Source: Nitrospiraceae bacterium (lineage in GTDB: Bacteria > Nitrospirota > Nitrospiria > Nitrospirales > UBA8639). Taken from it: a stretch of 64,000 bases of DNA. Below, in pieces: positions 25,765 through 34,700 of the stretch. How positions within the stretch are numbered: the first letter of the stretch is position 1; each line of letters begins with the position of its first letter. The notes beneath the pieces are model-generated. The model was not told where the DNA came from, ran no database searches, and saw nothing but the letters and a program-made list of their open reading frames with translations. The stretch spans positions 620,001 through 684,000 of the forward strand of contig JACKFF010000001.1 of the NCBI GenBank assembly GCA_020632595.1, given 5' to 3'. The position numbers and the translations under genes were made by a program.

Positions 25765-26526
25765 TCACATCCTTTCCTTGATACTCGTGAGTTCCTGGGA
25801 GCTAAGTCGATATCGGGCAACCGGGTTCACTGCCAGCAATCGAATTCGAGGGTCGCGTGCATCCCCTGGTGGTCGAGTGACCCACGTGACCTGGCGAATA
25901 CGAATGGGATTACGTAATTTCTGCGCCGGTGCCTTCCATATGGTCAGCAGGACCGCACTGAACTGAGGGACGTCGACGACCACCCCGACCAACATCGCAG
26001 CCAATCGCTGAAGATCCAAGGGAGGAATGTCCTGAGGGCGCCCTTTCCCCCATGGCAAATCGGGAACGCTCACCGCCAGCAACACAGGGGCACAGTACCG
26101 TTCTAATTGCCTGGCTTTTTCGGCCATGCGTGACAACAATCGCCTGACCAAGGCCTGTTCAAAAAACTCATCCGAGGATTCCAGAATCTGGTGAGGCTGT
26201 GGACGCACCGCCGGTGATTTGCGAGCAGGTCCTTGGGTCGATTGAATCACCGTGACTTCCACAAAAAATCGATGCGTACCTTCATAACACTCCAAGTCCG
26301 CCGTTCGACCCCCGGAAGCCTCTAGAAATGCCACGGAAAAGCCAGCCTGTGCGAGAAAATACGCGGTCTCGATCTCCGCATGCGCGGACGCCGCCTGCCT
26401 GACCGGACACCGATTTATCTGCTCCCACAATATCGCCAGTCGAGTCTGACTTTCTCCGTCATCACAGGCTTTGGCAAGAGTCTGCCATTGGTGGAGAATC
26501 AAATCAGGCTTAGGTTGTAACTTCAC
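25765..26526 (-). CDS. Hypothetical protein with a PD-(D/E)XK nuclease-like N-terminal half
   Basis: 253 residues. The stretch 49-93 resembles the restriction-endonuclease fold: a helix with Glu51/Glu53, a strand and turn reaching Asp77 (RTADLEC), and a strand FFVEVTV with Glu90. The usual Lys is Thr92, which may mean altered activity or a non-nuclease member. The C-terminal half (about 140-250) is unfamiliar. Convergent with the TPR gene, no methylase or toxin partner nearby. No signal peptide. Function unknown. Confidence 0.55.
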   Translation of the reverse strand: MKLQPKPDLILHQWQTLAKACDDGESQTRLAILWEQINRCPVRQAASAHAEIETAYFLAQAGFSVAFLEASGGRTADLECYEGTHRFFVEVTVIQSTQGPARKSPAVRPQPHQILESSDEFFEQALVRRLLSRMAEKARQLERYCAPVLLAVSVPDLPWGKGRPQDIPPLDLQRLAAMLVGVVVDVPQFSAVLLTIWKAPAQKLRNPIRIRQVTWVTRPPGDARDPRIRLLAVNPVARYRLSSQELTSIKERM

Positions 26527-26733
26527 GCTCCTCCCTCATGAGCAAAGAAATCGAACCAACAAATGCGATTTTTGGCAATCGCGGCCCATCTCTACGCCCC
26601 GACACTCAACCAGTATATCAATTTGAGGCGTCAACAGGCTTTCTTCACTTAGGCAGGAAAGACGCGCAATAGCTTATAACTCACAGGCATACACGGCCTA
26701 TTCACTAAAGAGAAAAAGACGCGAGAGGCGCAA

Positions 26734-26752
26734 GCCGAGTGCCGGCTCGGCA
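26734..26752 (-). terminator. Possible terminator hairpin
   Basis: GCCGAG with CTCGGC around a 6-base loop, immediately after the stop of the gene ending at 26753 (minus strand). The T run comes about 15 bases later, so termination is uncertain. Confidence 0.35.
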
Positions 26753-27457
26753 TTAGGAGTTGAAGGCTTCTGAAGGATGCTTTAATTCTTCGAGTGTAAA
26801 ATGTTTCGGGAGCATGACCGGGAACACCATACCGATGGGATCGCCCCGCAAAATAGTCGTGGTCTTGTCAGGAGAAGGGTCCAATTGCAGCAGAAAATTC
26901 GTCACAAAGGCATCGTGGTCGGGCAGAAAATCATAGGGATTCGGGGTCAGTTTATATTCTTGCGTTTTGATCCCTTCCCAAATGGAGAAAGTCCGGTTGG
27001 GAAAATGATAAAAATGGTTGGGCAGATCCTTCATCATCATGCCGACTTGTTTGGGGTAATAAAAACGAATGCCACAATAGAGCTTAGGAAATCCACTATT
27101 CAAAATTGTATCAACATACATTCCCGAAAATGACTTATACCCCAGGAGCCGCTCTTCAGGAAGAATGGGCGGAGACTGCCATTCAAAACCAGTGCCTTTT
27201 CTGCGAAACCGGCAATCCGCCGGTGAACGGATGAGCCAGCCATATTGCCCTACGGCCCGAACCGGCCCGCAATCATCAGGAAGAACCTTGTATCCGGATG
27301 CCGCTAACTCCCGTTGCTCAGGCAAAGGCATGTTGGTCATCAAGGGTCGATGGGGATGAAAATCAAGCTTCAGTCGTTCCGGAGCAAAGGCGGTGGAATA
27401 TTCCCGCTCCCAATAAATGACCCATTTGTCGTCTGAGGTTCCCGGTATCGAACTCAT
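26753..27457 (-). CDS. Hypothetical protein, aromatic-rich
   Basis: 234 residues, cytoplasmic by appearance, rich in Trp, Tyr, Phe and Pro. A Gly-Trp-(L/I)-Ile core (YGWLIRSPADC) and a terminal DPIGMVFPVMLP segment recall uncharacterised DUF families such as DUF6065, but I cannot confirm this. Its ATG lies ten bases after the stop of the secreted flavodoxin-like gene, so the two are probably co-transcribed. No catalytic motif recognised. Confidence 0.7.
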   Translation of the reverse strand: MSSIPGTSDDKWVIYWEREYSTAFAPERLKLDFHPHRPLMTNMPLPEQRELAASGYKVLPDDCGPVRAVGQYGWLIRSPADCRFRRKGTGFEWQSPPILPEERLLGYKSFSGMYVDTILNSGFPKLYCGIRFYYPKQVGMMMKDLPNHFYHFPNRTFSIWEGIKTQEYKLTPNPYDFLPDHDAFVTNFLLQLDPSPDKTTTILRGDPIGMVFPVMLPKHFTLEELKHPSEAFNS

Positions 27458-27467
27458 AGAATGCCCT

Positions 27468-28115
27468 TCATGGTTGCCCTGGAAACGCCTGCCCTCGCTT
27501 GATCATCCACGCCACTTCAGCCACACGCTTTCCCAACGCCCATGCATCGGCACGCTCCGCATCATTAATGCCGGGGCTATCGCCTTCCGTCGTCGCTGAA
27601 GCGCCAAACGCCCCTCCGTCACTCACGACAATCATCTTGTTCCCAAGCATGGCTGCAAGGATCGTCAACATCGTTACCTCTTTTCCGCTGGATATTTGCC
27701 CACCGGTCGTAAAGGCTGCTCCAACCCTATTACGCATTTTCCATTCAGGATATACACCAAATTCAAACTGCCACCGGTCAAAAAACGCTTTGACCTCACC
27801 TGACATATTCGACCAATAGACCGGCGAACCCACGATGACGGCATCGCTGCCAAACAACTCATCGGCGGTCACCTGCCCCACGGTCTTCAGGAGGACGGCG
27901 GTCCCTGGTATCGACTCAGCACCCCTTTTCACACTCTTGGCCATCTCGGCCGTATGCCCCGACAGAGAATGATAGGTGACTAAGACCTGAAGGCCATCGG
28001 TAGCCTGAGGAGATGCTTGGGGAGATGAAGGTTGAGCGGAAACTTGCACACCTCCACACCACCAAACCAATGAAGACAGACCCACCCAAAGGATTTGTTT
28101 CCGAGAAATTTTCAT
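27468..28115 (-). CDS. Exported flavodoxin/WrbA-like NAD(P)H-dependent oxidoreductase
   Basis: 215 residues. After a signal peptide (KISRKQILWVGLSS, cleavage near VSAQ) comes a flavodoxin fold: VTYHSLSGHTAE binds FMN phosphate, GSPVYWSNMSGEV and FTTGGQISSGKE are the later FMN loops of the WrbA group. WrbA proteins are normally cytoplasmic quinone reductases; an exported copy is unusual and would need folding before export or periplasmic FMN insertion. Followed ten bases on by the hypothetical gene at 26753. Confidence 0.8.
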   Translation of the reverse strand: MKISRKQILWVGLSSLVWWCGGVQVSAQPSSPQASPQATDGLQVLVTYHSLSGHTAEMAKSVKRGAESIPGTAVLLKTVGQVTADELFGSDAVIVGSPVYWSNMSGEVKAFFDRWQFEFGVYPEWKMRNRVGAAFTTGGQISSGKEVTMLTILAAMLGNKMIVVSDGGAFGASATTEGDSPGINDAERADAWALGKRVAEVAWMIKRGQAFPGQP

Positions 28116-28190
28116 GATGAGGATTGAATTGGAATAGAGGCACCGATTCTTTGCACCTAAAGAACCGATTCAGCGGAAAACCAACCTTCG

Positions 28191-28376
28191 CTACCGTCGT
28201 TCAATTTCTTCGTCTATTTGTTCTTCCACCGATACGTGGGTCAATGCCCCTCGGTAATCACACTTATGACACCGCACCCGGAATTCCTCCAACCACCTCT
28301 CTTGCACAAAATGTTGATGACATTTAGGGCACGCAAACACCCCCTTCACATAATGCACCTGTTTTCTATACTTCAT
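28191..28376 (-). CDS. Small zinc-ribbon protein
   Basis: 61 residues from the ATG at 28376, which follows a GGAGGG ribosome-binding site. Four Cys form two knuckles, CPKC (16-19) and CHKC (36-39), then a charged C-terminus. Small zinc ribbons of this kind bind nucleic acid or protein. No family name. A longer reading from 28448 lacks a site of its own. Confidence 0.65.
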   Translation of the reverse strand: MKYRKQVHYVKGVFACPKCHQHFVQERWLEEFRVRCHKCDYRGALTHVSVEEQIDEEIERR

Positions 28377-28484
28377 GACCACACCCTCCAAAAATTTATA
28401 AAAAAAATGCTCGGTGCTAGCCTGCCATAGGCCTTTTTCCAATTGCAAATTGGGAGACAGGATGGCACCCTAGCAACTTCCTGC

Positions 28485-29414
28485 TCAAGGACCAGTATCC
28501 TGGTGGGCTCCAAATACCCTTGAACGTTGTTTTCGTGGAAAGTATTGGTCATGAACCTTTTTGAGTCGGGCTTGCTCCACATGGGTATAGATTTGTGTCG
28601 TGGCAATGCTGGCATGGCCAAGCATCATTTGAACCGAACGAAGATCGGCGCCATGATCTAATAAATGCGTGGCAAATGAATGGCGAAGCATATGGGGTGA
28701 AATAGGCTTGGTGATGCCTGCGCGAGCCTTACGATCCTTGAGAATTTTCCAAAAACATTGCCGGCTCATGGCCCGACCCAGCCGGGTGAGGAATAAGGCC
28801 GAAGACGAACGCTTTTTGACAAAGGCCGGGCGGGAAGACTGCAGATACCCGGAGACCAACTGGCGTGCCTTATCTCCGATGGGAACAATTCGTTGTTTGT
28901 CCCGCTTGCCAGTCGCCTGCACAAACCCCACATCCAGATTGAGATGCGCCAATTCCAAATTGATGAGTTCCGATACCCGAAGACCGGTGGCATAGAGCAG
29001 TTCCACCATAGCGGCATCACGGAGATCTTCCTTGGTATTCATCACCGGCAAGTTGAGTAATCTGGTTACTTCGGCTTCGGACAACAACTTTGGCAATTGA
29101 CTCCATTGCTTCGGCGTCCCTTTCAATATACCCTCAAAGGCCGGATCATCCTTTCCCCGTTCAAACGATTTGTAAAAACCCCGGATAGACGCCAGACACC
29201 TGGCAATGGAAGAGGAGGACAGCCCCTGGGCTTTCAAACTGTTCAAGAATTGAAACCACAGGGGCTTGGAAAGATGAGTGGGATCGGTAATATCGTATGT
29301 TCGAAAAAAGATCTCGAGTTTCCTCAGGTCCCGGCGATAGCTCTCAATGGTGTTTACCGCATAACCCTGCTCGACCTGTAACATCGTGAGATAACGATCA
29401 ATACATTCCTGCAT
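28485..29414 (-). CDS. xerD: Site-specific tyrosine recombinase XerD
   Basis: 309 residues with the full tyrosine-recombinase set: Arg146, Lys170, His241, Arg244, His267 and nucleophile Tyr276 (HASIATTQIYTHV), after an N-terminal SAM-like core-binding domain (about 1-90). Xer proteins resolve chromosome dimers at dif. The XerD subtype rather than XerC is chosen on general resemblance and is less certain. No attachment sites or phage genes adjoin it, so it is a housekeeping enzyme rather than an integrase. Confidence 0.88.
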   Translation of the reverse strand: MQECIDRYLTMLQVEQGYAVNTIESYRRDLRKLEIFFRTYDITDPTHLSKPLWFQFLNSLKAQGLSSSSIARCLASIRGFYKSFERGKDDPAFEGILKGTPKQWSQLPKLLSEAEVTRLLNLPVMNTKEDLRDAAMVELLYATGLRVSELINLELAHLNLDVGFVQATGKRDKQRIVPIGDKARQLVSGYLQSSRPAFVKKRSSSALFLTRLGRAMSRQCFWKILKDRKARAGITKPISPHMLRHSFATHLLDHGADLRSVQMMLGHASIATTQIYTHVEQARLKKVHDQYFPRKQRSRVFGAHQDTGP

Positions 29415-29459
29415 CAGCTCTTTACACCACCCCCATCTCCAAGAACCTTAAACTTTTTC

Positions 29460-31604
29460 ATGCCCCCACCGGCTATAATCCTATCAAGAGATTTTCTTGC
29501 GTTCTTCTATTTTGGTAAGCGGACTTCCTGGTATACTAAACAAGAAAAGCATTATCGTCACCGTATTCTGCTTGTGAATTATCCATCCAAGCACTTGGGT
29601 GTTGCCCTGTTCCCATACAAACAATCCCTTCCATTTCCAAAGCGTTTGGATAAGTTTCCTTTGACGACTGTCAGACTCACATATCTGTTGCTTCGAATCC
29701 TATTGTGTCTCACACTGGGAAACTTCGGATTGCTGGGGGAACAGGCATGGTGGCCCATCATGGGCGGAGCCACCAACCTCGCATTTGCGCAACCCACTTC
29801 ACCTGCCCCTCTTCTGGATCAAGCAAGATTGGAGCTGAAATCCGAGAATCCTAAAGCCGCCATTACGACTCTGGAGAAGTTGATTGATTCATTCCCTCCT
29901 CCAGAAATCCTGGAAGAAGCCTATCTCTTGCAAGCCACCGCCCTGAAACAGGATCACCAGCCGACGGACGCCCTTACGGTTTTAAAGCAACTCCTGGAAG
30001 AATTTCCCTTTTCGCGTTCCACGAACCCGGCTCGGGTCTTAATGGCCGAACTCTATATCGAGTTACAGAATTATGAGCCTGCCCTGGATCAATTGTATCA
30101 GGCCTTGGATTATGCCACTGATTTAGACCTACGCCGGTCCGTCTTCCAATTGATTCGTCAAACCGAGTTAAACAATCACAACCCGCTGGGCGCGGTAAAA
30201 GCCCTGTTAAATGAAATGAGTCTGGTCGACCAGACCGAACGGCTCGAGTTAGAAAGCCTCACTCAAACTCTGATTTTACAACAGTTAGACGAATCCGCGC
30301 TCCAGGAACTGGTTGAGAGTTATTCCTCCCGGTATCCAGGTGACATCGCAACCATCCGGCTGATTGAACTGCATACTGCCCACGGGGATGAGGTCCTCGC
30401 CGAACGGGATATCCGGGGATTTCTCAAGCGCTTTCCCACCCATCCCTATGCTCAAACGGCAATGGCCCTCCTGCAGTCATTTATCAGCAAGATCAAATTT
30501 CATTCGCATATTTTGGCAGCCGCCCTGCCTTTTTCCGGTCCCATGAAAACCTATGGCACGGATTCGTTAAACGGTATTCGACTCGCTCTCGAAATCGCCA
30601 AGGAACAATGGGGACTGACCTCGGTTGGGCTGGTCGTAAAAGACACCGCAACCCTCACCGCCCCGTTACGCGTCGAGATGCAACAAATGCTTGATGAATT
30701 TCGACCGCTTGCGGTCGTAGGGCCTTTATTGTCTCGTGAGATACAGGGACTCGGCCAACTCCCTGATACCTACACCACACCCTTTATCACCCCTTCATCC
30801 ACGCTCTTGAATGTGCGGCAGTTTGGATCATTTTGGTTTAGTACCGCCATGACTTCATCCGTTCAGGCCAAGCGACTGGTGGAATATGCCATTCTAAAAC
30901 TGGGCTACCACCGCTTTGGCATTATTTACCCCCAAACAGCCTATGGACGGGAAATGGCTGATATGTTCGCGAAGGAAGTGTTGCACTCCGGCGGGGAAAT
31001 TATCGCCTCAGAAGGCTATGCTGACGACCAGACCGATATTGGTGAACAATTACGCCACCTGAAGGAGAAAGATCTGGCCACATACGGCACCACCCAAACT
31101 GAAAAAACCCGCACCGGAGAAGATCGCATGGTCTACACACCCGGGTTTGACGCCGTGTTTGTCCCGGGACAGCCCGTCCACTTGGCCCTCATTGCAGCAC
31201 AATTGGCATTTTATGACATGAATGTGCCGATTTTGGGCGGCAATAGCTGGCATAACTCTGAATTGTTTCGGTGGGCCAAACACGATCTGGACGGCCACAT
31301 TTTTGTCGATGGATTTTTCCCCAACAGCCCTGACCCTAATATTCAGATGTTTGTTCAGCGGTATCGCAGTCAGTTTCAAAAGGAACCATCCCTCTTTGCC
31401 TTCCAGGCCTATGACGCGGCAACGATGGTGATGGAAACCATCCGCCAGGGCGCTCAATCCGGACAAGGGGTCTGGGACCAACTTGTACGACGCTCGGATT
31501 TGCCGGCGTTGAGCGGATTTGCCTCTTTTAGTTCCGCCGGCATCCTGAACCGAAGACTCTACCTCCTCCAAGTCAAAAACAAGACCTTCACCCAACTCAA
31601 CTAG
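29460..31604 (+). CDS. LpoA-like penicillin-binding protein activator / periplasmic binding protein with TPR domain
   Basis: Up to 714 residues. A hydrophobic signal region (LLLRILLCLTLGNFG) is followed by TPR-like helices (about 100-340: repeated LLDQARLELKSENP-type pairs) and then a type I periplasmic-binding fold (about 345-700: ALPFSGPMKTYGTDSLNG onward). That architecture matches LpoA, an activator of penicillin-binding proteins, or ABC substrate-binding proteins. The start is uncertain: an extended -10 at 29532-29537 and GTG/TTG codons after 29570 favour a shorter form. Upstream of an M50 protease gene. Confidence 0.8.
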   Translation: MPPPAIILSRDFLAFFYFGKRTSWYTKQEKHYRHRILLVNYPSKHLGVALFPYKQSLPFPKRLDKFPLTTVRLTYLLLRILLCLTLGNFGLLGEQAWWPIMGGATNLAFAQPTSPAPLLDQARLELKSENPKAAITTLEKLIDSFPPPEILEEAYLLQATALKQDHQPTDALTVLKQLLEEFPFSRSTNPARVLMAELYIELQNYEPALDQLYQALDYATDLDLRRSVFQLIRQTELNNHNPLGAVKALLNEMSLVDQTERLELESLTQTLILQQLDESALQELVESYSSRYPGDIATIRLIELHTAHGDEVLAERDIRGFLKRFPTHPYAQTAMALLQSFISKIKFHSHILAAALPFSGPMKTYGTDSLNGIRLALEIAKEQWGLTSVGLVVKDTATLTAPLRVEMQQMLDEFRPLAVVGPLLSREIQGLGQLPDTYTTPFITPSSTLLNVRQFGSFWFSTAMTSSVQAKRLVEYAILKLGYHRFGIIYPQTAYGREMADMFAKEVLHSGGEIIASEGYADDQTDIGEQLRHLKEKDLATYGTTQTEKTRTGEDRMVYTPGFDAVFVPGQPVHLALIAAQLAFYDMNVPILGGNSWHNSELFRWAKHDLDGHIFVDGFFPNSPDPNIQMFVQRYRSQFQKEPSLFAFQAYDAATMVMETIRQGAQSGQGVWDQLVRRSDLPALSGFASFSSAGILNRRLYLLQVKNKTFTQLN
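29532..29537 (+). promoter_or_regulatory. Extended -10 promoter element
   Basis: TGG-TATACT, an extended -10 with a poor -35. It would start transcription near 29544, downstream of the ATG at 29460, which argues for a later start for the LpoA-like gene. Confidence 0.4.
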
Positions 31605-31609
31605 GCCAA

Positions 31610-32332
31610 ATGGATTCCCTTTCCTCTTTCCTCTATAACCTTTCTTTCATGCTGGTTCCACTCATGGCCGCGGTGGTCTTACACGAATGCGCCCATGGAT
31701 GGGTCGCAAATTTCTTCGGTGACCAGACGGCCAAAAACCTGGGACGACTCACCATCAACCCCCTGCCGCACATCGACCTGTATGGAAGCATCATTGTTCC
31801 ACTGATGTTGTCTCTGATACCTGGAGGGTTTGTGTTTGGTTGGGCCAAACCCGTTCCAGTCAATCCTGCACAACTCCATAACCCCAGACGAGACATGGCG
31901 TTTGTGGCGGCAGCGGGACCACTCATGAATTTGTTTTTAGCCATTGTCAGCAGCCTGCTGCTCGCCCTGTTTCTTTATCTCGACCCCACCCTCCAAGCCA
32001 ACTGGCCTCCTCAACCGGGTGTTGAACCACGCCGCGATCTTCTCGGCATGATCCTGGTTCCCCTCACGGCCATGGCCTTATCTTCCATGATCATTAATAT
32101 CGTGTTATTTTCGTTCAATCTTCTACCGGTTCCTCCTTTGGATGGGAGCCGGGTTCTCCGTAGTCTCCTCCCGGTCAGATCCGCGGAAGTCTTAAACCGG
32201 TTGGAACCCTATGGGATGTTTCTTATTTTAGGACTCTTGATGCTGAATTCGTATATCCCCATAATCAGCACCTTTATCGGAATGGTGTTTCAGATATTTC
32301 AGCGCCTCTTTTTACCTGCTTTCATAACTTAA
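31610..32332 (+). CDS. Site-2 protease family (M50) membrane protease
   Basis: 240 residues, about six membrane helices. HExxH zinc motif HECAH at 25-29 in the first helix and a second ligand motif NLLPVPPLDG near 170-180, both within the membrane. The family cleaves membrane-embedded substrates to release regulators; this short, PDZ-less form is the group III/IV type common in bacteria. Five bases after the LpoA-like gene, so co-transcribed; trpS follows by 20 bases. Confidence 0.9.
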   Translation: MDSLSSFLYNLSFMLVPLMAAVVLHECAHGWVANFFGDQTAKNLGRLTINPLPHIDLYGSIIVPLMLSLIPGGFVFGWAKPVPVNPAQLHNPRRDMAFVAAAGPLMNLFLAIVSSLLLALFLYLDPTLQANWPPQPGVEPRRDLLGMILVPLTAMALSSMIINIVLFSFNLLPVPPLDGSRVLRSLLPVRSAEVLNRLEPYGMFLILGLLMLNSYIPIISTFIGMVFQIFQRLFLPAFIT

Positions 32333-32352
32333 CGAGAACCGGAATACTAACT

Positions 32353-33336
32353 ATGACCACACGAGTACTCAGCGGCATGCAACCGAGCGGGCTCATGCAT
32401 TTAGGCAATCTTCTTGGGGCGCTGGAAAATTGGAAATCCTTACAAGCTCAATACGAATGTTATTTTTTTGTGGCCGACTGGCATGCCATGTCGACCAATT
32501 ATGCCGACACCGGCCGGATTAAAGAATTCACTCAGGAATTGTTGATTGATTGGCTGGCAGCCGGCATTGATCCGGAACGGGCTACGGTGTTTGTCCAATC
32601 CGGCATTCCCGAACATGCCATTCTCCATTTGCTGTTCTCTATGATTGTGCCAATTCCCTGGTTGGAACGAAATCCGACATATAAGGAAAAGCAGGAGGAG
32701 ATCAAAGAAAAAGATCTTTCCACCTATGGGTTTTTGGGCTATCCGGTCCTCCAGGCGGCAGACATTCTGTTATACAAACCCGATCTCGTCCCGGTCGGCA
32801 AGGATCAGCTTCCCCATTTGGAACTCACACGGGAAATAGGCCGCCGATTCAACAATCTTTATTCGCCGGTATTTCCTGAACCCAAGGAACATCTCACACG
32901 GTTTCCCAAAGTCATGGGCACCGACGGACGCAAAATGAGTAAAAGTTACGGTAATACGATCAATCTTTCCGATACTGAGCCGGTCGTTCGACAAAAGCTC
33001 AAAACCATGGTGACGGATCCGGCACGCGTCCGCCGGACCGACAAGGGCAATCCTGATGTCTGCCCGGTTTTCGACTTTCACAAAATTTATTCATCATCCA
33101 ACGTCGTCAAACAGGTTGACCAGGATTGCCGCACCGCTGCCATTGGATGCATCGATTGCAAGCGCCAGGTTGCCGACGCCATGGTGGAACGCTACCAACC
33201 TATGTGGGACAAACGGGCCACAATCATTCAACACCCTGAACAGACGCAGGAAATAGTCGAAGAAGGACGAAAACGCGCCTCCCGCGTGGCTCAGGAGACG
33301 ATGCAGGAAGTGAAAACCGCGATGAAAATTCTCTAG
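32353..33336 (+). CDS. trpS: Tryptophanyl-tRNA synthetase
   Basis: 327-residue class I synthetase that charges tRNA(Trp). The HIGH-type motif is PSGLMHLGN (11-19) and the KMSKS motif is GRKMSKSYGN near 195. Length and order are normal. Near the C-terminus are three Cys (DCRTAAIGCIDCKRQ), found in some TrpS forms. Last gene of the LpoA-M50-trpS run; no clear terminator. Confidence 0.96.
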   Translation: MTTRVLSGMQPSGLMHLGNLLGALENWKSLQAQYECYFFVADWHAMSTNYADTGRIKEFTQELLIDWLAAGIDPERATVFVQSGIPEHAILHLLFSMIVPIPWLERNPTYKEKQEEIKEKDLSTYGFLGYPVLQAADILLYKPDLVPVGKDQLPHLELTREIGRRFNNLYSPVFPEPKEHLTRFPKVMGTDGRKMSKSYGNTINLSDTEPVVRQKLKTMVTDPARVRRTDKGNPDVCPVFDFHKIYSSSNVVKQVDQDCRTAAIGCIDCKRQVADAMVERYQPMWDKRATIIQHPEQTQEIVEEGRKRASRVAQETMQEVKTAMKIL

Positions 33337-33545
33337 CAACCTCAAATCGCAATCCTCGAGCACCTTCTGAGGAAAAATTCTTCTCCTACCAGAGCGACCG
33401 ATAATGAGCACAACCTCACGTTCCTCAGTCAAAAGTGAGCACACAGAAACCATGTTCACAGGTATAGCGTGACTTTACAAAGGCTCATGGCTCTCACAAT
33501 CCATGCAAACGAGGAACTTTCTTGAGCCAGACTCGCGATATTTTC

Positions 33546-33574
33546 TTGACTTCATGCTATTGTGAAATTACGAT
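33546..33574 (+). promoter_or_regulatory. Sigma70-type promoter of the gap operon
   Basis: -35 TTGACT (33546-33551), 17-base spacer, -10 TACGAT (33569-33574), giving a start near 33581 and a leader of about 45 bases before gap. Confidence 0.65.
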
Positions 33575-33626
33575 CACATACTTATAAAAGATTCCCTTAT
33601 TTTCATTTAGTTAGGTATATCAAACT

Positions 33627-34631
33627 ATGAGTATCCGCGTTGCCATTAATGGGTTTGGTCGCATAGGAAGAAATTTTTTCCGGACCTGCTTCAATGATCC
33701 TGCCATTGAGATTGTGGCCATCAATGACCTGACTGACTCAAAAACCCTGGCCCACCTTTTGACCTATGACTCGATTCATGGAAAATTTCAGGCCGATATT
33801 CAACACGGACCGGACTTTCTGACGGTCAATGGGAAACAGATTCAGATCCTGGCCATTAAAGACCCTCAGTCCTTGCCGTGGAAAGAACACCAGATCGATT
33901 TCGTCATTGAATCCACTGGGCGTTTTACCGACCGGAAAAGCGCGGGACAACACATTTCAGCCGGCGCCAAACGGGTCCTTATTTCAGCACCTGCCAAAGA
34001 CCCGGATATCACGATCGTATTAGGCGTGAATGACTCCGACTACAATCCTCAACAACACACCATCATATCCAATGCCTCCTGTACGACCAATTGTCTTGCT
34101 CCTGTGGCGAAAGTCCTTTTACAGGAATTCGGCATCAAGCACGGATTTATGACCACCATTCATTCGTATACCAACGATCAACAACTGCTTGATTTGCCTC
34201 ATAAGGATTTACGACGGGCACGGGCGGCCACCTTATCCATGATTCCGACATCAACCGGGGCGGCCAAAGCGTTGTACCTGGTCATCCCGGAGTTGAAAGG
34301 GAAAATCGATGGCATGGCCATTCGAGTGCCGACCCCCAATGTATCGCTCATTGACCTTTCGGTTGAAGTCGAACGCGATTGTGATGCGGTAACGGTGAAC
34401 GCGGCCTTTCAGCAAGCTGCCCAGGGCTCGTTAAAGGGTTATTTGCAAGTCTCTGAGGCCCCTATTGTTTCAAGTGATCTCAATGGGTGTTCATACTCAG
34501 CCACCGTAGACGCACCTCTCACATCCGTCATCAATAAACGACTGGTTAAGGTATTTGCCTGGTATGACAATGAATGGGGATATTCGTGCCGCTTACACGA
34601 TCTGATCAATGTTCTCGCTCAACACCGTTAA
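33627..34631 (+). CDS. gap: Type I glyceraldehyde-3-phosphate dehydrogenase
   Basis: 334 residues. The N-terminal Rossmann motif NGFGRIGR, Asp34 after AIN (NAD preference) and catalytic Cys152 in SNASCTTNCLAP are clear. Interconverts glyceraldehyde-3-phosphate and 1,3-bisphosphoglycerate in glycolysis/gluconeogenesis. First gene of gap-pgk-tpiA-secG, behind its own promoter. In an autotroph the run probably works in the gluconeogenic direction, which is inference. Confidence 0.96.
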   Translation: MSIRVAINGFGRIGRNFFRTCFNDPAIEIVAINDLTDSKTLAHLLTYDSIHGKFQADIQHGPDFLTVNGKQIQILAIKDPQSLPWKEHQIDFVIESTGRFTDRKSAGQHISAGAKRVLISAPAKDPDITIVLGVNDSDYNPQQHTIISNASCTTNCLAPVAKVLLQEFGIKHGFMTTIHSYTNDQQLLDLPHKDLRRARAATLSMIPTSTGAAKALYLVIPELKGKIDGMAIRVPTPNVSLIDLSVEVERDCDAVTVNAAFQQAAQGSLKGYLQVSEAPIVSSDLNGCSYSATVDAPLTSVINKRLVKVFAWYDNEWGYSCRLHDLINVLAQHR

Positions 34632-34700
34632 ATATCGCATCACCGCAGTGTTATCCGGCTTTCCCCCGCCAACCACCGGCATCGGAAGGGAAAGGAAGGC

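Noticed and set aside
28485..29414. Integrase of a mobile element
   Set aside because: It reads as a housekeeping Xer recombinase; no attachment repeats, tRNA or phage genes adjoin it.
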